NCBI RefSeq assembly: GCF_900095705.1
Contig: NZ_LT608327.1
Coordinates: 496,001 to 560,000 of the forward strand
Length of the DNA: 64,000 nucleotides
Reading direction: 5' to 3'
Source of the DNA: Fusobacterium massiliense
GTDB taxonomy: Bacteria > Fusobacteriota > Fusobacteriia > Fusobacteriales > Fusobacteriaceae
The notes under the pieces were generated by a model. It was not told the DNA's origin and did not search any database. It saw only the letters and a list, made by a program, of their open reading frames with translations. The position numbers were made by a program, and so were the translations under genes. Within the stretch, counting starts at the first letter, position 1; the number at the start of each line of letters is the position of its first letter. This document shows, piece after piece, positions 46,300 through 55,126 of the stretch.

Positions 46300-47238
46300 T
46301 TAGTTTACCCCCTCAACTCTCTTGTCTAAATATTTGTAAGAAATATCAACTATTAAATTTACTACCAAGTAAATTAAAGCTATTAATAAAACATAGGCTT
46401 GAACTAAAGGATAATCTCTAAATGAAATTGCTTTTATAGCCATATTTCCCATTCCAGGATAATTATAAATAATTTCTATAACTGCAGTTCCTCCTAAAAG
46501 GCTACCAAGAGATAGTCCTAATAAAGTTATTAAAGGAATTAAGGCATTTGGTAAAACATGTTTTACTAAAATCGTACTCTCTTTTATTCCTCTCATTCTA
46601 GCACCAACAACATAGTCTTTATTCAACTCTTCAATAACAGTATGTCTTACCTGTCTTATATATTTTGCTGACATAGCAAATCCTAAAGTGAAAGCTGGTA
46701 GTATCATTGATTTAAAATCAGCTTTTCCTCCAGAAACCGTTACCCAACGAAGCATAACTCCAAAAATACTCAAGAATATCAATCCTAACCAAAAACTTGG
46801 AATAGAAAGTCCTGTGAAACTTATTGCTCTTACAAAATAGTCTTGCCACTTGTCCTTTTTAACTGCTGCTAAAACTCCAAGAGGTATTGAAATTACTATC
46901 ATAAATGTTAAAGATAATAATGATAGTTTTAATGTTGGGAAGAAAGCTGTTTTTATTTTATCTACAACGGGTACTCTTAAAGAATAAGATTTCCCCATTT
47001 CCCCTTGTAATACATGACCTGCCCATCTGCAATATTGTTCTGCGAAAGGTCTATCGAGTCCTAATTCTGCTCTTGTTTGTTCTAGTAATTCTGGTGTGGG
47101 AAGGTTTCCACATTCTGTTAGCATTATTTCTGCAGGATCTCCTGGAGATAAATAAGTCAAACTAAATGTAAAGAAACTAATTCCAAATAGAACTAACAAA
47201 ATTTGTAAAGCTCTGTTAACGTAATTGTTTTTAATCAC
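46300..47238 (-). CDS. Peptide/nickel ABC importer, permease 1 (OppB/NikB-like)
   Basis: 312 residues: six predicted membrane helices, the family opening (ILLVLFGISFFTFSLTYLSP, GDPAEIML), a middle LKLSLLSLTF region, and the EAA loop DYVVGARMRGIKESTILVKHVL. It is the first gene of the five-gene importer: permease 1, permease 2, binding protein, ATPase 1, ATPase 2. The MATE gene ends 16 bases upstream, so it may be read from the same transcript. Confidence 0.93.
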   Translation of the reverse strand: MIKNNYVNRALQILLVLFGISFFTFSLTYLSPGDPAEIMLTECGNLPTPELLEQTRAELGLDRPFAEQYCRWAGHVLQGEMGKSYSLRVPVVDKIKTAFFPTLKLSLLSLTFMIVISIPLGVLAAVKKDKWQDYFVRAISFTGLSIPSFWLGLIFLSIFGVMLRWVTVSGGKADFKSMILPAFTLGFAMSAKYIRQVRHTVIEELNKDYVVGARMRGIKESTILVKHVLPNALIPLITLLGLSLGSLLGGTAVIEIIYNYPGMGNMAIKAISFRDYPLVQAYVLLIALIYLVVNLIVDISYKYLDKRVEGVN

Positions 47239-47254
47239 TTTGCCTCCTTTAAAA

Positions 47255-48598
47255 TTATAGTTTATACATTTTTTTATTTAAAATTTTGCAAAAAGCAAAA
47301 ATAAAAACTATTGCTGTCAGACACCATGTCATTGGATAAACATAGGCAACTGATTTAAAATCTAAATTAAATTTTGATATTACATATAGTAAGGTAACTC
47401 TAAAACCACAAAGGCAAATCATAGTTACATACATCGAAACTATCGAATATCCCATTCCTCTCAGACATGAACCTAATACTTCAAGTATTGTGTACAATAT
47501 ATAAAAAGGGAAAGTTGTTAAAGCTATTTGTGAACCTAAATAAATAATCTCTTCGTTTTTTATAAAAATTCTCATAAAAGTATAAGAGTTTGTTAATATT
47601 ATTGTTGCAATAAATATATTTATTGCTCCTGATAAAGCTATAGAAACTAAAGCTCCTTTTTTAACTCTTTCGTAATTTTCTGCTCCAACATTCTGTCCTG
47701 TAAATGTCATACTCGCTTGTCCTATTGCAACAACTGGCATCCAAATAAAATTTTCTAATTTGAAATATGTTGCATAAGCTGCAACTGCATCTCCACCATA
47801 ACCATTAATATAATATTGAACTATAATATTTGATAAGGTGATAAGCATTGATTGCAATCCTGCTGGTAAACCAAAATATAAAATTTGTTTTAATAGATGA
47901 AAATCTATTTTTAAATTCTTTAAACTAAATTTTATTACAGTTTTATTTTTAAACAAATAAGTCATCACAATTATTGCAGTGACAGTCTGAGAAAAAGTTG
48001 TTGCTATGGCTACACCCGCAACTCCATTTTTTAAAAGAACAATAAAAATATAATTTGTTATTACATTTAAAATTCCACCGAATGCTAAAATATAAAATGG
48101 TGTTTTAGAATTTCCTGTTGAACGAATTATTCCTGATCCAATATTATATAAAATCATTGGTAACATACTTAAAAAATATATTTTTAAGTAAAGAACAGAG
48201 TCATCCATTATCACTTCTGGTGTATTTAAAAGCTTTAGTAAAAATTCTGACGAAAAAACTCCTAAAATAGTAAGAAAAATTCCACCAATTATTCCAAAAC
48301 TTATTGCTGTATGAGAAATTTTAGAAGCTGTTTCAAAATCTTTAGAACCTATCTTTTGTGAAACTGCAACTCCAACCCCAATGGATACCCCTGTAGAAAG
48401 TCCAATTATACAAGTAAATATTAAACTACTTGCTCCTACTGCTGCCGTTGCTTCTTTACCTACAAAGTTTCCAACAAAAATCATATCAGCAGTATTATAA
48501 AGTTGTTGAATTAAACTTGCACCTAACAAAGGTAAGGAAAAAAATAATAAAATTTTCCAGATAGATCCTTTGGTCATATCTTTTACTTTATTTTTCAT
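47255..48598 (-). CDS. MATE-family multidrug/cation efflux protein
   Basis: 447 residues with 12 predicted membrane helices in two homologous halves. Typical MATE features are LPLLGASLIQQLYNTADMIFVGNFVG in helix 1-2, SIGVGVAVSQKIG, and the second-half start GLPAGLQSMLITLSN. MATE proteins export drugs or metabolites using Na+ or H+ gradients. The specific substrate is unknown. It is the first gene upstream of the importer operon; a long divergent region with small RNA-like signals precedes it. Confidence 0.92.
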   Translation of the reverse strand: MKNKVKDMTKGSIWKILLFFSLPLLGASLIQQLYNTADMIFVGNFVGKEATAAVGASSLIFTCIIGLSTGVSIGVGVAVSQKIGSKDFETASKISHTAISFGIIGGIFLTILGVFSSEFLLKLLNTPEVIMDDSVLYLKIYFLSMLPMILYNIGSGIIRSTGNSKTPFYILAFGGILNVITNYIFIVLLKNGVAGVAIATTFSQTVTAIIVMTYLFKNKTVIKFSLKNLKIDFHLLKQILYFGLPAGLQSMLITLSNIIVQYYINGYGGDAVAAYATYFKLENFIWMPVVAIGQASMTFTGQNVGAENYERVKKGALVSIALSGAINIFIATIILTNSYTFMRIFIKNEEIIYLGSQIALTTFPFYILYTILEVLGSCLRGMGYSIVSMYVTMICLCGFRVTLLYVISKFNLDFKSVAYVYPMTWCLTAIVFIFAFCKILNKKMYKL

Positions 48599-48722
48599 AT
48601 AAAAAAATTCACCTACATAAATTATTAAATCTAAAATTTTTATTTAGAAATTATTTATTTATTCTATCATATATATATTAGCTTTTCAATAAAATTATTT
48701 TGCTAAACTTAATAAAATTATT
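48599..48722. other. AT-rich upstream region of the MATE gene
   Basis: Start of a gene-poor stretch of about 620 bases that reaches the amino-acid importer. The rest of the stretch holds an IS-end remnant, a small transcription unit, two hairpins and a hairpin repeat, listed separately. I see no clear MATE promoter here. Confidence 0.45.
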
Positions 48723-48748
48723 AAAAAATCTGCAATTGGCTTTTTTTA
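48723..48748 (-). repeat. Solo IS left-end remnant
   Basis: TTAAAAAATCTGCAATTGGC followed by a T run matches one arm of the IS91-like left-end hairpin, in the same orientation as copy 2. No other part of the element is here. Confidence 0.65.
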
Positions 48749-48761
48749 TTTTATTTTTTTC

Positions 48762-48790
48762 TTGACTTTTAAATTTTAAAAGAATATAAT
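48762..48790 (+). promoter_or_regulatory. Promoter of the small leader transcript
   Basis: TTGACT (48762-48767) and TATAAT (48785-48790) are 17 bases apart. A strong ribosome site follows about 20 bases later. Confidence 0.8.
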
Positions 48791-48821
48791 TATAAAAAAT
48801 AAAATTTTAAGGAGGAAAGTT

Positions 48822-48869
48822 ATGCTAAGGAGAATAATGATAAGGAAAGAAAAACAATTTAATATGTAG
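48822..48869 (+). CDS. 15-residue leader peptide candidate (MLRRIMIRKEKQFNM)
   Basis: A 15-codon frame with a very good ribosome site (AAGGAGG, 6 bases before the ATG), its own near-consensus promoter and a terminator 55 bases past the stop. Three Arg, two Lys and three Met codons are notable, but there is no run of one amino acid as in classic attenuators. An amino-acid ABC importer begins about 350 bases downstream on the same strand. It may be a leader peptide, a small regulatory RNA with a translated part, or a free-standing microprotein. Confidence 0.55.
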   Translation: MLRRIMIRKEKQFNM

Positions 48870-48923
48870 CCTTATCTATTTATATATTAGCCTAACTTTG
48901 CCATTTTGGTAAATAGTAAATTT

Positions 48924-48953
48924 AACACAGATAGCTAGTATATCTGTGTTTTT
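48924..48953 (+). terminator. Terminator of the small leader transcript
   Basis: AACACAGATA and TATCTGTGTT form a perfect 10-bp stem with a 7-base loop, followed by five Ts. Confidence 0.85.
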
Positions 48954-48971
48954 ATATTTTAAAATATTGAT

Positions 48972-49028
48972 AAGGAAGTTCTTAGATGTATTCAGTTAAA
49001 ATCTGATATATCTTAATTTCCTTTTTTT
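48972..49028 (+). terminator. Second hairpin with T tract
   Basis: AAGGAA pairs with TTTCCTT at the base, and TTAGATGTATTCAG pairs mostly with CTGATATATCTTAA further in, followed by seven Ts. It comes only 19 bases after the previous terminator. Confidence 0.65.
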
Positions 49029-49064
49029 ATTTATAAGAAAATATAAAAGTAAATAGAAATAATT

Positions 49065-49138
49065 AGTCTCTGACGTTCGTATTAGTTATAAGAGCTTGTG
49101 TCCATTGAGCTTGTAGAAGTCTGCAGCTGTCGAGAAAC
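49065..49138 (+). repeat. Dispersed hairpin repeat, copy 7 (degenerate)
   Basis: Left arm GTCTCTGACGTTCGTATTAG is near consensus. The right arm (GAAGTCTGCAGCTGTCGAGA) has lost the ACTCATACGG core. The flank ACATAGAAAATTATAAATTT follows. Confidence 0.75.
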
Positions 49139-49221
49139 TTTATTTATTACATAGAAAATTATAAATTTAAAAAACAAAAAAATTATAGTTTAATATTTAT
49201 ATTTAATTGAAAGGGGTTAGA

Positions 49222-49932
49222 ATGGAATATTTAGAAATTTTAAAAGATACCTTTTTAACAGACGATAGATATATGTATATCGTCGATGGGCTTATCTTTT
49301 CAGTCGGAATTACATTGTTTTCAACAGTTATAGGAATTGTATTGGGACTTTTATTAGCAATAATGAAATTATCTCATTGGTATCCTTTAAAAAGGATAAA
49401 AGGTTTTCAAAACTTCAATCCTTTATCTAAAATTGCATATATTTATATTGATATTATAAGAGGTACCCCTGTTGTTGTTCAATTAATGATACTTGCAAAT
49501 TTAGTTTTTGTTGGTTTTTTAAGAGAAACACCTGTATTAATAATTGGTGGAATAGCATTCGGATTAAACTCTGGTGCTTATGTTGCAGAAATTATTAGAG
49601 CTGGAATAGAAGGACTAGATAAAGGACAAATGGAAGCTGGAAGAGCTTTAGGTTTAACTTATTCACAAACAATGAAAAAAATAATCGTTCCTCAAGCTAT
49701 TAAAAATATTCTTCCTGCTCTTGTAAGTGAATTTATAACTTTATTAAAAGAAACTTCAATTATAGGTTTTATTGGAGGTATAGATTTATTAAGAGCAGCT
49801 AGTATTATCACAAGTCAAACATATAGAGGAGTCGAACCTCTACTAGCAGTTGGTTTCATCTATTTAATACTTACTTCTATATTTACAATGTTTATGAGAA
49901 AAGTTGAAAGGGGGTTGAAAGTAAGTGATTAA
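49222..49932 (+). CDS. Polar amino-acid ABC importer 1, permease
   Basis: 236 residues from ATG 49222, which has AAAGGGG 6 bases upstream; an in-frame TTG earlier is not needed. The membrane protein carries the HisM/GlnP family signature [17 protein letters not shown] and the EAA loop [32 protein letters not shown]. It overlaps the ATPase gene by 8 bases. Because only one permease gene is present it probably forms a homodimer. A small leader transcript and a hairpin repeat lie upstream. Confidence 0.93.
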   Translation: MEYLEILKDTFLTDDRYMYIVDGLIFSVGITLFSTVIGIVLGLLLAIMKLSHWYPLKRIKGFQNFNPLSKIAYIYIDIIRGTPVVVQLMILANLVFVGFLRETPVLIIGGIAFGLNSGAYVAEIIRAGIEGLDKGQMEAGRALGLTYSQTMKKIIVPQAIKNILPALVSEFITLLKETSIIGFIGGIDLLRAASIITSQTYRGVEPLLAVGFIYLILTSIFTMFMRKVERGLKVSD

Positions 49933-50653
49933 TATTGTTAATTTATCTAAAAATTTTGGAAATTTAAAAGTTTTAAAAAATATTTCAACTACAATCAATA
50001 AGGGAGAAATCATATCAATTATAGGTCCTTCTGGAAGTGGAAAATCAACTTTTCTTAGATGTATCAATAAATTAGAAGAAGCAACTGATGGGCATATCTA
50101 TATTGATGGTATGGACTTAATGGATAAAAATACTGATATAAATAAAATAAGAGAAAGAGTTGGAATGGTGTTTCAACATTTCAATTTATTCCCTCATATG
50201 ACAGTTTTAGAAAATTTAACACTTTCTCCTATGTTAGTAAAAAAAGAAAATAAAGAAGAAAGTGAAAAATATGCCCAATATTTATTGGATAAGGTAGGAT
50301 TATTAGATAAGGCTAATTCATATCCAACTCAGCTTTCTGGAGGTCAAAAACAAAGAATTGCAATAGCTAGAGCTCTAGCTATGAAACCCGAAGTAATTTT
50401 ATTTGATGAACCTACATCTGCTCTTGACCCAGAAATGATAAAAGAAGTTCTTGATGTTATGAAAAATTTAGCTGATGAAGGAATGACTATGCTTATTGTT
50501 ACTCATGAAATGGGATTTGCAAAAAATGTTGGAAATAGAATTTTCTTTATGGACAATGGGCAAATTATCGAAGATTGTTCTCCTAAAGATTTTTTTGAAA
50601 ATCCAACTAATGAAAGAATTAAAGATTTCTTAAATAAAGTTTTAAATAAGTAA
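49925..50653 (+). CDS. Polar amino-acid ABC importer 1, ATPase
   Basis: 242 residues beginning at GTG 49925, after AAAGGGGG. Walker [11 protein letters not shown]-loop [13 protein letters not shown], signature [15 protein letters not shown], Walker [16 protein letters not shown] and H-loop IVTHEM are all intact. The sequence is of the GlnQ/HisP type. The start lies within the last codons of the permease gene. The binding-protein gene follows 42 bases later. Confidence 0.95.
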   Translation: MINIVNLSKNFGNLKVLKNISTTINKGEIISIIGPSGSGKSTFLRCINKLEEATDGHIYIDGMDLMDKNTDINKIRERVGMVFQHFNLFPHMTVLENLTLSPMLVKKENKEESEKYAQYLLDKVGLLDKANSYPTQLSGGQKQRIAIARALAMKPEVILFDEPTSALDPEMIKEVLDVMKNLADEGMTMLIVTHEMGFAKNVGNRIFFMDNGQIIEDCSPKDFFENPTNERIKDFLNKVLNK

Positions 50654-50695
50654 TTGTGTATCTAATTTTTATAAATTTTAAAAGGAGTGGTTTGT

Positions 50696-51421
50696 ATGAA
50701 AAAAATTTTTAAATTAATGATGTTGGTAGTTTTATCGGTTGTTTTTTCTATTTCTCTTTTTGCAAAAGATGTTGTTTATGTAGGAACTAATGCAGAATTT
50801 GCCCCATTTGAATATCTTGAAAAAAATCAAGTAGTTGGTTTTGATATTGATTTACTAAATGCAATTTCAAAAGAAACTGGAATTGAATTTAAAGTTAAAG
50901 ATATGGCTTTTGATGGTTTACTTCCAGCTCTTCAAACAAAAAAAGTTGATATGGTTATAGCTGGTATGACAGCAACTCCTGAAAGAAAAAAAGCCGTTGT
51001 ATTCTCTAAACCTTACTTTAAAGCTAAACAAGTTGTTATAACTAAAGGTGTAGATAAATCTCTAAAATCATTTAATGATTTATCTACTAAAAAAGTTGGA
51101 GTAATGTTAGGATTTACTGGAGATACTGTTGTTAGTGCTATTAAAGGAGTTAAAGTTGAAAGATTTAATGCTGCTTATGCTGCAATAATGGCTCTTGCTC
51201 AAAATAAAATAGATGCAGTTGTGCTAGATTCTGAACCAGCTAAAAAATATACAGCTAATAGTAAACAATTCTCTATTGCTAATATTCCTGCTGCTGAAGA
51301 AGATTATGCAATAGCATTTAGAAAAAATGATACAGCTCTTGTTCAAAAAATAAATTCTGCTTTAGATAAAATTAAAGCTAACGGAGAATATGATAAAATC
51401 TTAAAAAAATATTTCAAATAG
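50696..51421 (+). CDS. Polar amino-acid ABC importer 1, periplasmic binding protein
   Basis: 241 residues from ATG 50696 (AAAGGAG 8 bases upstream). A cleavable signal peptide ends SISLFA, with no lipobox, so it is periplasmic. The mature part is a family-3 binding protein: VGTNAEFAPFEYLEKNQVVGFDIDLLNAI, then MVIAGMTATPERKKAVVFSKPY. The Arg in TPER contacts the ligand carboxylate in this family. The exact amino acid is not predictable. A perfect palindromic terminator follows. Confidence 0.93.
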   Translation: MKKIFKLMMLVVLSVVFSISLFAKDVVYVGTNAEFAPFEYLEKNQVVGFDIDLLNAISKETGIEFKVKDMAFDGLLPALQTKKVDMVIAGMTATPERKKAVVFSKPYFKAKQVVITKGVDKSLKSFNDLSTKKVGVMLGFTGDTVVSAIKGVKVERFNAAYAAIMALAQNKIDAVVLDSEPAKKYTANSKQFSIANIPAAEEDYAIAFRKNDTALVQKINSALDKIKANGEYDKILKKYFK

Positions 51422-51450
51422 TGATAATAATTATTAATAACTTTTTTCAT

Positions 51451-51490
51451 TAGAGATAGTACACTTTTAAAAGTGTACTATCTCTATTTT
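51451..51490 (+). terminator. Perfect 36-base palindromic terminator
   Basis: TAGAGATAGTACACTTTT is followed at once by its exact complement AAAAGTGTACTATCTCTA, then TTTTATT. It closes importer operon 1 and could terminate in both directions. Confidence 0.85.
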
Positions 51491-51524
51491 ATTCTATAGA
51501 AAAGTATAAATTTAAATGATTATT

Positions 51525-51583
51525 AGTCTCTTGACAGCCGTATGAGTTCTACGAGCTCAATGAACACAGGTTCCGTCAGAGAC
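51525..51583 (-). repeat. Dispersed hairpin repeat, copy 8 (deleted, inverted between its flanks)
   Basis: The right arm is complete (read on the minus strand: ACTCATACGGCTGTCAAGAG). The left arm is reduced to GTCTCTGACGG, so about 15 bases including the TCCGTATTAG core are lost. The flanks CTATAGAAAAGTATAAATTT and CCATAGAAAAGTGTAAATTC lie on both sides in plus orientation. Confidence 0.8.
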
Positions 51584-51808
51584 TTTTTTATTCCATAGAA
51601 AAGTGTAAATTCAAAATAAGTTGTTAAAACTCGAACTTAAAATCTAATAAAACTTTAATTTCAATAAAATATAGAGTAAAAAATAGAACCTGTGAAAAGA
51701 AAAATGGTTTTATTGCAGAAAAAATGCTCAAATGATAGAATCTTTACATATTAAATAAAGAATAAAATCATACTTTGGATTTTATTAACCTTAAGATTGG
51801 AGTAAAAA

Positions 51809-52468
51809 ATGGATTGGGAATTTATTACAGAACACACATCAGAATTCATACATGCTGGAATATTAACATTAAAAATAGGCTCGATTGGAATAGTCCTTTC
51901 CATCATTGTAGGAATTATTGGAAGTTGGATATTATATGAAAATTTTAAATTTTTTAAATCAATAGTAATATGCTATATAGAATTAAGCAGAAATACACCT
52001 CTTTTAGTACAATTATTTTTCTTGTACTTTGGTTTACCTAAAATAGGCTTAAAGTTTAGTCCGGAAATATGTGGAATAATAGGTCTTACGTTTTTAGGCG
52101 GAAGCTATATGATAGAAACATTTAGAAGTGCCTTAGAAACTATAGATAAGATTCAAAAAGAATCTGCAATAAGCTTAGGACTAAATAAATGGCAAACAAT
52201 GAGATATGTAATTTTACCTCAATCATTTGTTATCAGCTTACCTGGAATAACAGCTAATATAATTTTTCTATTAAAAGAAACATCGGTATTTAGTGCAATA
52301 GCATTAGTAGATATGATGTTTATTACAAAAGATTTAATCGGACTTTATTATAAAACAGAAGAATCGTTATTTATGTTAGTGCTTGGATACTTGATAATAT
52401 TATTACCTCTTTCACTTTTTGGTGTATATTTAGAAAGGAGGTTAAAATATGTTGGATACAGTAATTAG
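51809..52468 (+). CDS. Polar amino-acid ABC importer 2, permease A
   Basis: 219 residues with the HisQ/HisM-type membrane domain: TLKIGSIGIVLSIIVGIIGSW, CYIELSRNTPLLVQLFFLYFG and the EAA loop KESAISLGLNKWQTMRYVILPQS. It is the first of two different permeases in this operon. The upstream 225 bases hold only AT-rich sequence and a weak hairpin. It overlaps permease B by 20 bases. Confidence 0.93.
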   Translation: MDWEFITEHTSEFIHAGILTLKIGSIGIVLSIIVGIIGSWILYENFKFFKSIVICYIELSRNTPLLVQLFFLYFGLPKIGLKFSPEICGIIGLTFLGGSYMIETFRSALETIDKIQKESAISLGLNKWQTMRYVILPQSFVISLPGITANIIFLLKETSVFSAIALVDMMFITKDLIGLYYKTEESLFMLVLGYLIILLPLSLFGVYLERRLKYVGYSN

Positions 52469-53129
52469 TCTACTGTCTAAAGGAACAAACTTTGAAAGAC
52501 TTCTTTTAGGATTGTGGATAACTATAAAACTAAGTATAATATCTTCTTTATTATCAATATTTTTAGGAATACTATTTGGACTTTTTATGACAATAAAAAA
52601 TAGATTCACAAAAATAATATCTCAGCTATACTTACAAACTATAAGAATAATGCCTCCATTAGTATTATTGTTCATAGCATACTTTGGAGTAACAAGAATA
52701 TATGGTATACATATTTCACCAGAAACAAGTGCAATAATAGTTTTTACTATATGGGGAACAGCAGAAATGGGAGATTTAGTTAGAGGTGCTATAGAAAGTA
52801 TACCTAAAGGTCAAATAGAAAGTGCTGTTGCATTAGGATTTAATAAAATACAAATAAATATTTATATTATTATCCCACAAATTATTAGAAGACTTATTCC
52901 TTTGTCTGTTAATTTAGTTACAAGAATGATAAAAACAACTAGTTTAGTTGTACTAATAGGAATAATAGAAGTTCTAAAAGTTGGGCAACAAATAATAGAT
53001 ACAAATAGATTTGAATATTCTAATGGTGCAATTTGGATTTATGGAGTAATTTTCTTACTATATTTCTTAACTTGTTGGCCATTATCCATATTAGCAAAAT
53101 ACTTAGAAAAGAAATGGAGTAAAATATGA
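52449..53129 (+). CDS. Polar amino-acid ABC importer 2, permease B
   Basis: 226 residues of the same family as its neighbour: [38 protein letters not shown] and the EAA loop [38 protein letters not shown] lies 8 bases before the ATG, inside permease A. A heterodimer with permease A is expected. It overlaps the ATPase gene by the bases ATGA. Confidence 0.93.
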   Translation: MLDTVISLLSKGTNFERLLLGLWITIKLSIISSLLSIFLGILFGLFMTIKNRFTKIISQLYLQTIRIMPPLVLLFIAYFGVTRIYGIHISPETSAIIVFTIWGTAEMGDLVRGAIESIPKGQIESAVALGFNKIQINIYIIIPQIIRRLIPLSVNLVTRMIKTTSLVVLIGIIEVLKVGQQIIDTNRFEYSNGAIWIYGVIFLLYFLTCWPLSILAKYLEKKWSKI

Positions 53130-53881
53130 AAGAATTAAATAAAGTCGTATTATCAGCAAAAAATATTATAAAAAATTATGGAAATTTAGAAGTTTTAAAA
53201 GGAATAAATTTAGATATTCATAAAGGAGAAGTAGTTGTAATAATAGGTGCTTCTGGTTGTGGGAAAAGCTCGTTTTTAAGATGTATGAATGGTCTTGAAG
53301 ATATACAAGGTGGAGAAATTATTCTAGATGATGAGATAAAATTTTCTGAGTTAAAAGAAGATATGACAAAAATTAGACAGAAAATTGGAATGGTATTTCA
53401 AAGTTATGAATTATTTCCACACTTAACTATATTAGATAATATATTATTAGCTCCTTTAAAAGTTCAAAAAAGAAATAAAGAAGAAGTTAAAAAACAAGCT
53501 TTAAAATTACTTGAAAGAGTAAATTTATTAGATAAACAAAATTCTTATCCAAGACAATTATCTGGTGGTCAAAAACAAAGAGTTGCAATAGTAAGAGCTT
53601 TGTGTATGAATCCTGAGATAATGCTATTTGATGAAGTTACTGCAGCATTAGATCCAGAAATGGTAAGAGAAGTATTAGATGTTATGCTAGAGCTTGCTAA
53701 AGATGGAATGACTATGGTTATTGTTACCCATGAAATGCAATTTGCTAGAGCAGTAGCTGATAGAGTTATATTTATGGATAAAGGATATATTGTTGAAGAA
53801 GGAGAAGCTGAAGAATTTTTCTCTAATCCTAAAACAGAAAGAGCTCAAAAATTTCTAAATACATTTAGTTTTAAGAAATAA
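53126..53881 (+). CDS. Polar amino-acid ABC importer 2, ATPase
   Basis: 251 residues with Walker [11 protein letters not shown]-loop [13 protein letters not shown], signature [15 protein letters not shown], Walker [16 protein letters not shown] and H-loop IVTHEM. The start overlaps the permease stop. It resembles the ATPase of importer 1 but is clearly a separate lineage. The binding-protein gene follows after a 107-base gap and has its own strong ribosome site. Confidence 0.95.
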   Translation: MKELNKVVLSAKNIIKNYGNLEVLKGINLDIHKGEVVVIIGASGCGKSSFLRCMNGLEDIQGGEIILDDEIKFSELKEDMTKIRQKIGMVFQSYELFPHLTILDNILLAPLKVQKRNKEEVKKQALKLLERVNLLDKQNSYPRQLSGGQKQRVAIVRALCMNPEIMLFDEVTAALDPEMVREVLDVMLELAKDGMTMVIVTHEMQFARAVADRVIFMDKGYIVEEGEAEEFFSNPKTERAQKFLNTFSFKK

Positions 53882-53988
53882 TTGCTATATATCTGTTTAT
53901 TGTATTCTTAGAACTTATACAACTATTGGAATATTATAATAAGTATTATTAATTTAAATTAAAATAAAAATAAATATGGAGGTAAAAA

Positions 53989-54858
53989 ATGAAAATTTGG
54001 AAAAAAGTTTTAAAATTAGCAACAGTAGGAGTGGCAGTTTTTGCCTTAGCAGCTTGTGGAAATAAGACTGAAAATAACAGTCAATCTCAAGAAACAACAA
54101 CTGCAAAAGCAAGAACTGTTCAAGAAATTAAAGATAGTGGTGTTATAAGAATAGGGGTATTTACAGATAAAGCTCCTTTCGGATATGTTGATGAAAATGG
54201 AAAAAATGTAGGATTTGATATCTACTTTACAGATCGTTTAGCAAAAGATTTAGGTGTTAAAGTTGAATATATTTCTCTTGATCCAGCAAGTCGTGTTGAA
54301 TATGCTGAAACTGGAAAAGCAGATATAGTTGCAGCTAACTTTACTGTAACTCCTGAAAGAGCTGAAAAAGTAGATTTTAGTTTACCATATATGAAAGTTT
54401 CTTTAGGAGTAGTTTCTCCAAATGGAGCTGTTATTAAAAGTGTTGAAGAATTAAAAGATAAAACATTAATAGTAAGCAAAGGAACTACTGCAGAGTATTA
54501 TTTTTCTAAAAATCACCCAGAAGTAAAATTACAAAAATATGATGCTTATACTGATGCATATAATGCTTTACTAGATGGAAGAGGAGATGCTTTCTCAACA
54601 GACAATACTGAAGTTTTAGCTTGGGCTACTTCTAATCCTGGATTTACTGTTGGAATAGATTCTCTTGGAGATGTTGATACTATAGCTGTAGCTGTACAAA
54701 AAGGAAATAAAGATTTATTAGATTGGATAAATAATGAAATTGTTGAATTAGGAAAAGAAAACTTTTTCCACGAAGCATATAAAGCTACTTTAGAACCAAT
54801 CTATGGAGATTCTGCTAATCCAGATTCAATAGTTGTTGAAGGTGGAAAATTAAATTAA
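53989..54858 (+). CDS. Polar amino-acid ABC importer 2, binding lipoprotein
   Basis: 289 residues with a lipoprotein signal (VFALAACGN), a linker rich in Asn, Gln and Thr, then a family-3 binding protein: VIRIGVFTDKAPFGYVDENGKNVGFDIYF and VAANFTVTPERAEKVDFSLPY. Unlike importer 1 the protein is lipid-anchored. The neighbouring transsulfuration enzyme makes cystine, cysteine or methionine a reasonable ligand guess, but nothing in the sequence fixes it. A hairpin repeat ends the unit. Confidence 0.93.
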   Translation: MKIWKKVLKLATVGVAVFALAACGNKTENNSQSQETTTAKARTVQEIKDSGVIRIGVFTDKAPFGYVDENGKNVGFDIYFTDRLAKDLGVKVEYISLDPASRVEYAETGKADIVAANFTVTPERAEKVDFSLPYMKVSLGVVSPNGAVIKSVEELKDKTLIVSKGTTAEYYFSKNHPEVKLQKYDAYTDAYNALLDGRGDAFSTDNTEVLAWATSNPGFTVGIDSLGDVDTIAVAVQKGNKDLLDWINNEIVELGKENFFHEAYKATLEPIYGDSANPDSIVVEGGKLN

Positions 54859-54867
54859 TTAAGTTAT

Positions 54868-54977
54868 AATCCCTCATTATAATAAATAAAATCTCTTGAC
54901 AGCCGTATGAGTTCTACGAGCTCAATAAACATAGGCTCTTCGAACTAATACGGACGTCACAAGGGATAATTTTTTAT
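54868..54977 (-). repeat. Dispersed hairpin repeat, copy 9, nested in a terminator-like stem
   Basis: The core (54891-54959) lacks the last bases of one arm: GTCACAAGGG replaces GTCAGAGACT. Outside the core, AATCCCT on the left can pair with AGGGATAA on the right, and a run of six Ts follows. The whole may terminate importer operon 2. Confidence 0.8.
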
Positions 54978-55126
54978 TTTATCAAGAAATTAATTTTAAA
55001 TAATTTTTATAAATTGTAAAATAAAGTGCCACATCTAAAATAAATAAGATTTTTTTAGAATTTTTTTAATAAATTCTCTTTTTGTGGTATACTTATAAAA
55101 CATATCATTAATATAGAGGTGGAAAA

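Noticed and set aside
51600-51808. Possible riboswitch or T-box leader ahead of importer 2.
   Set aside because: Only a weak 8-bp hairpin (ATAAAATC/GATTTTAT) is present. No T-box, SAM or lysine motif was recognised.
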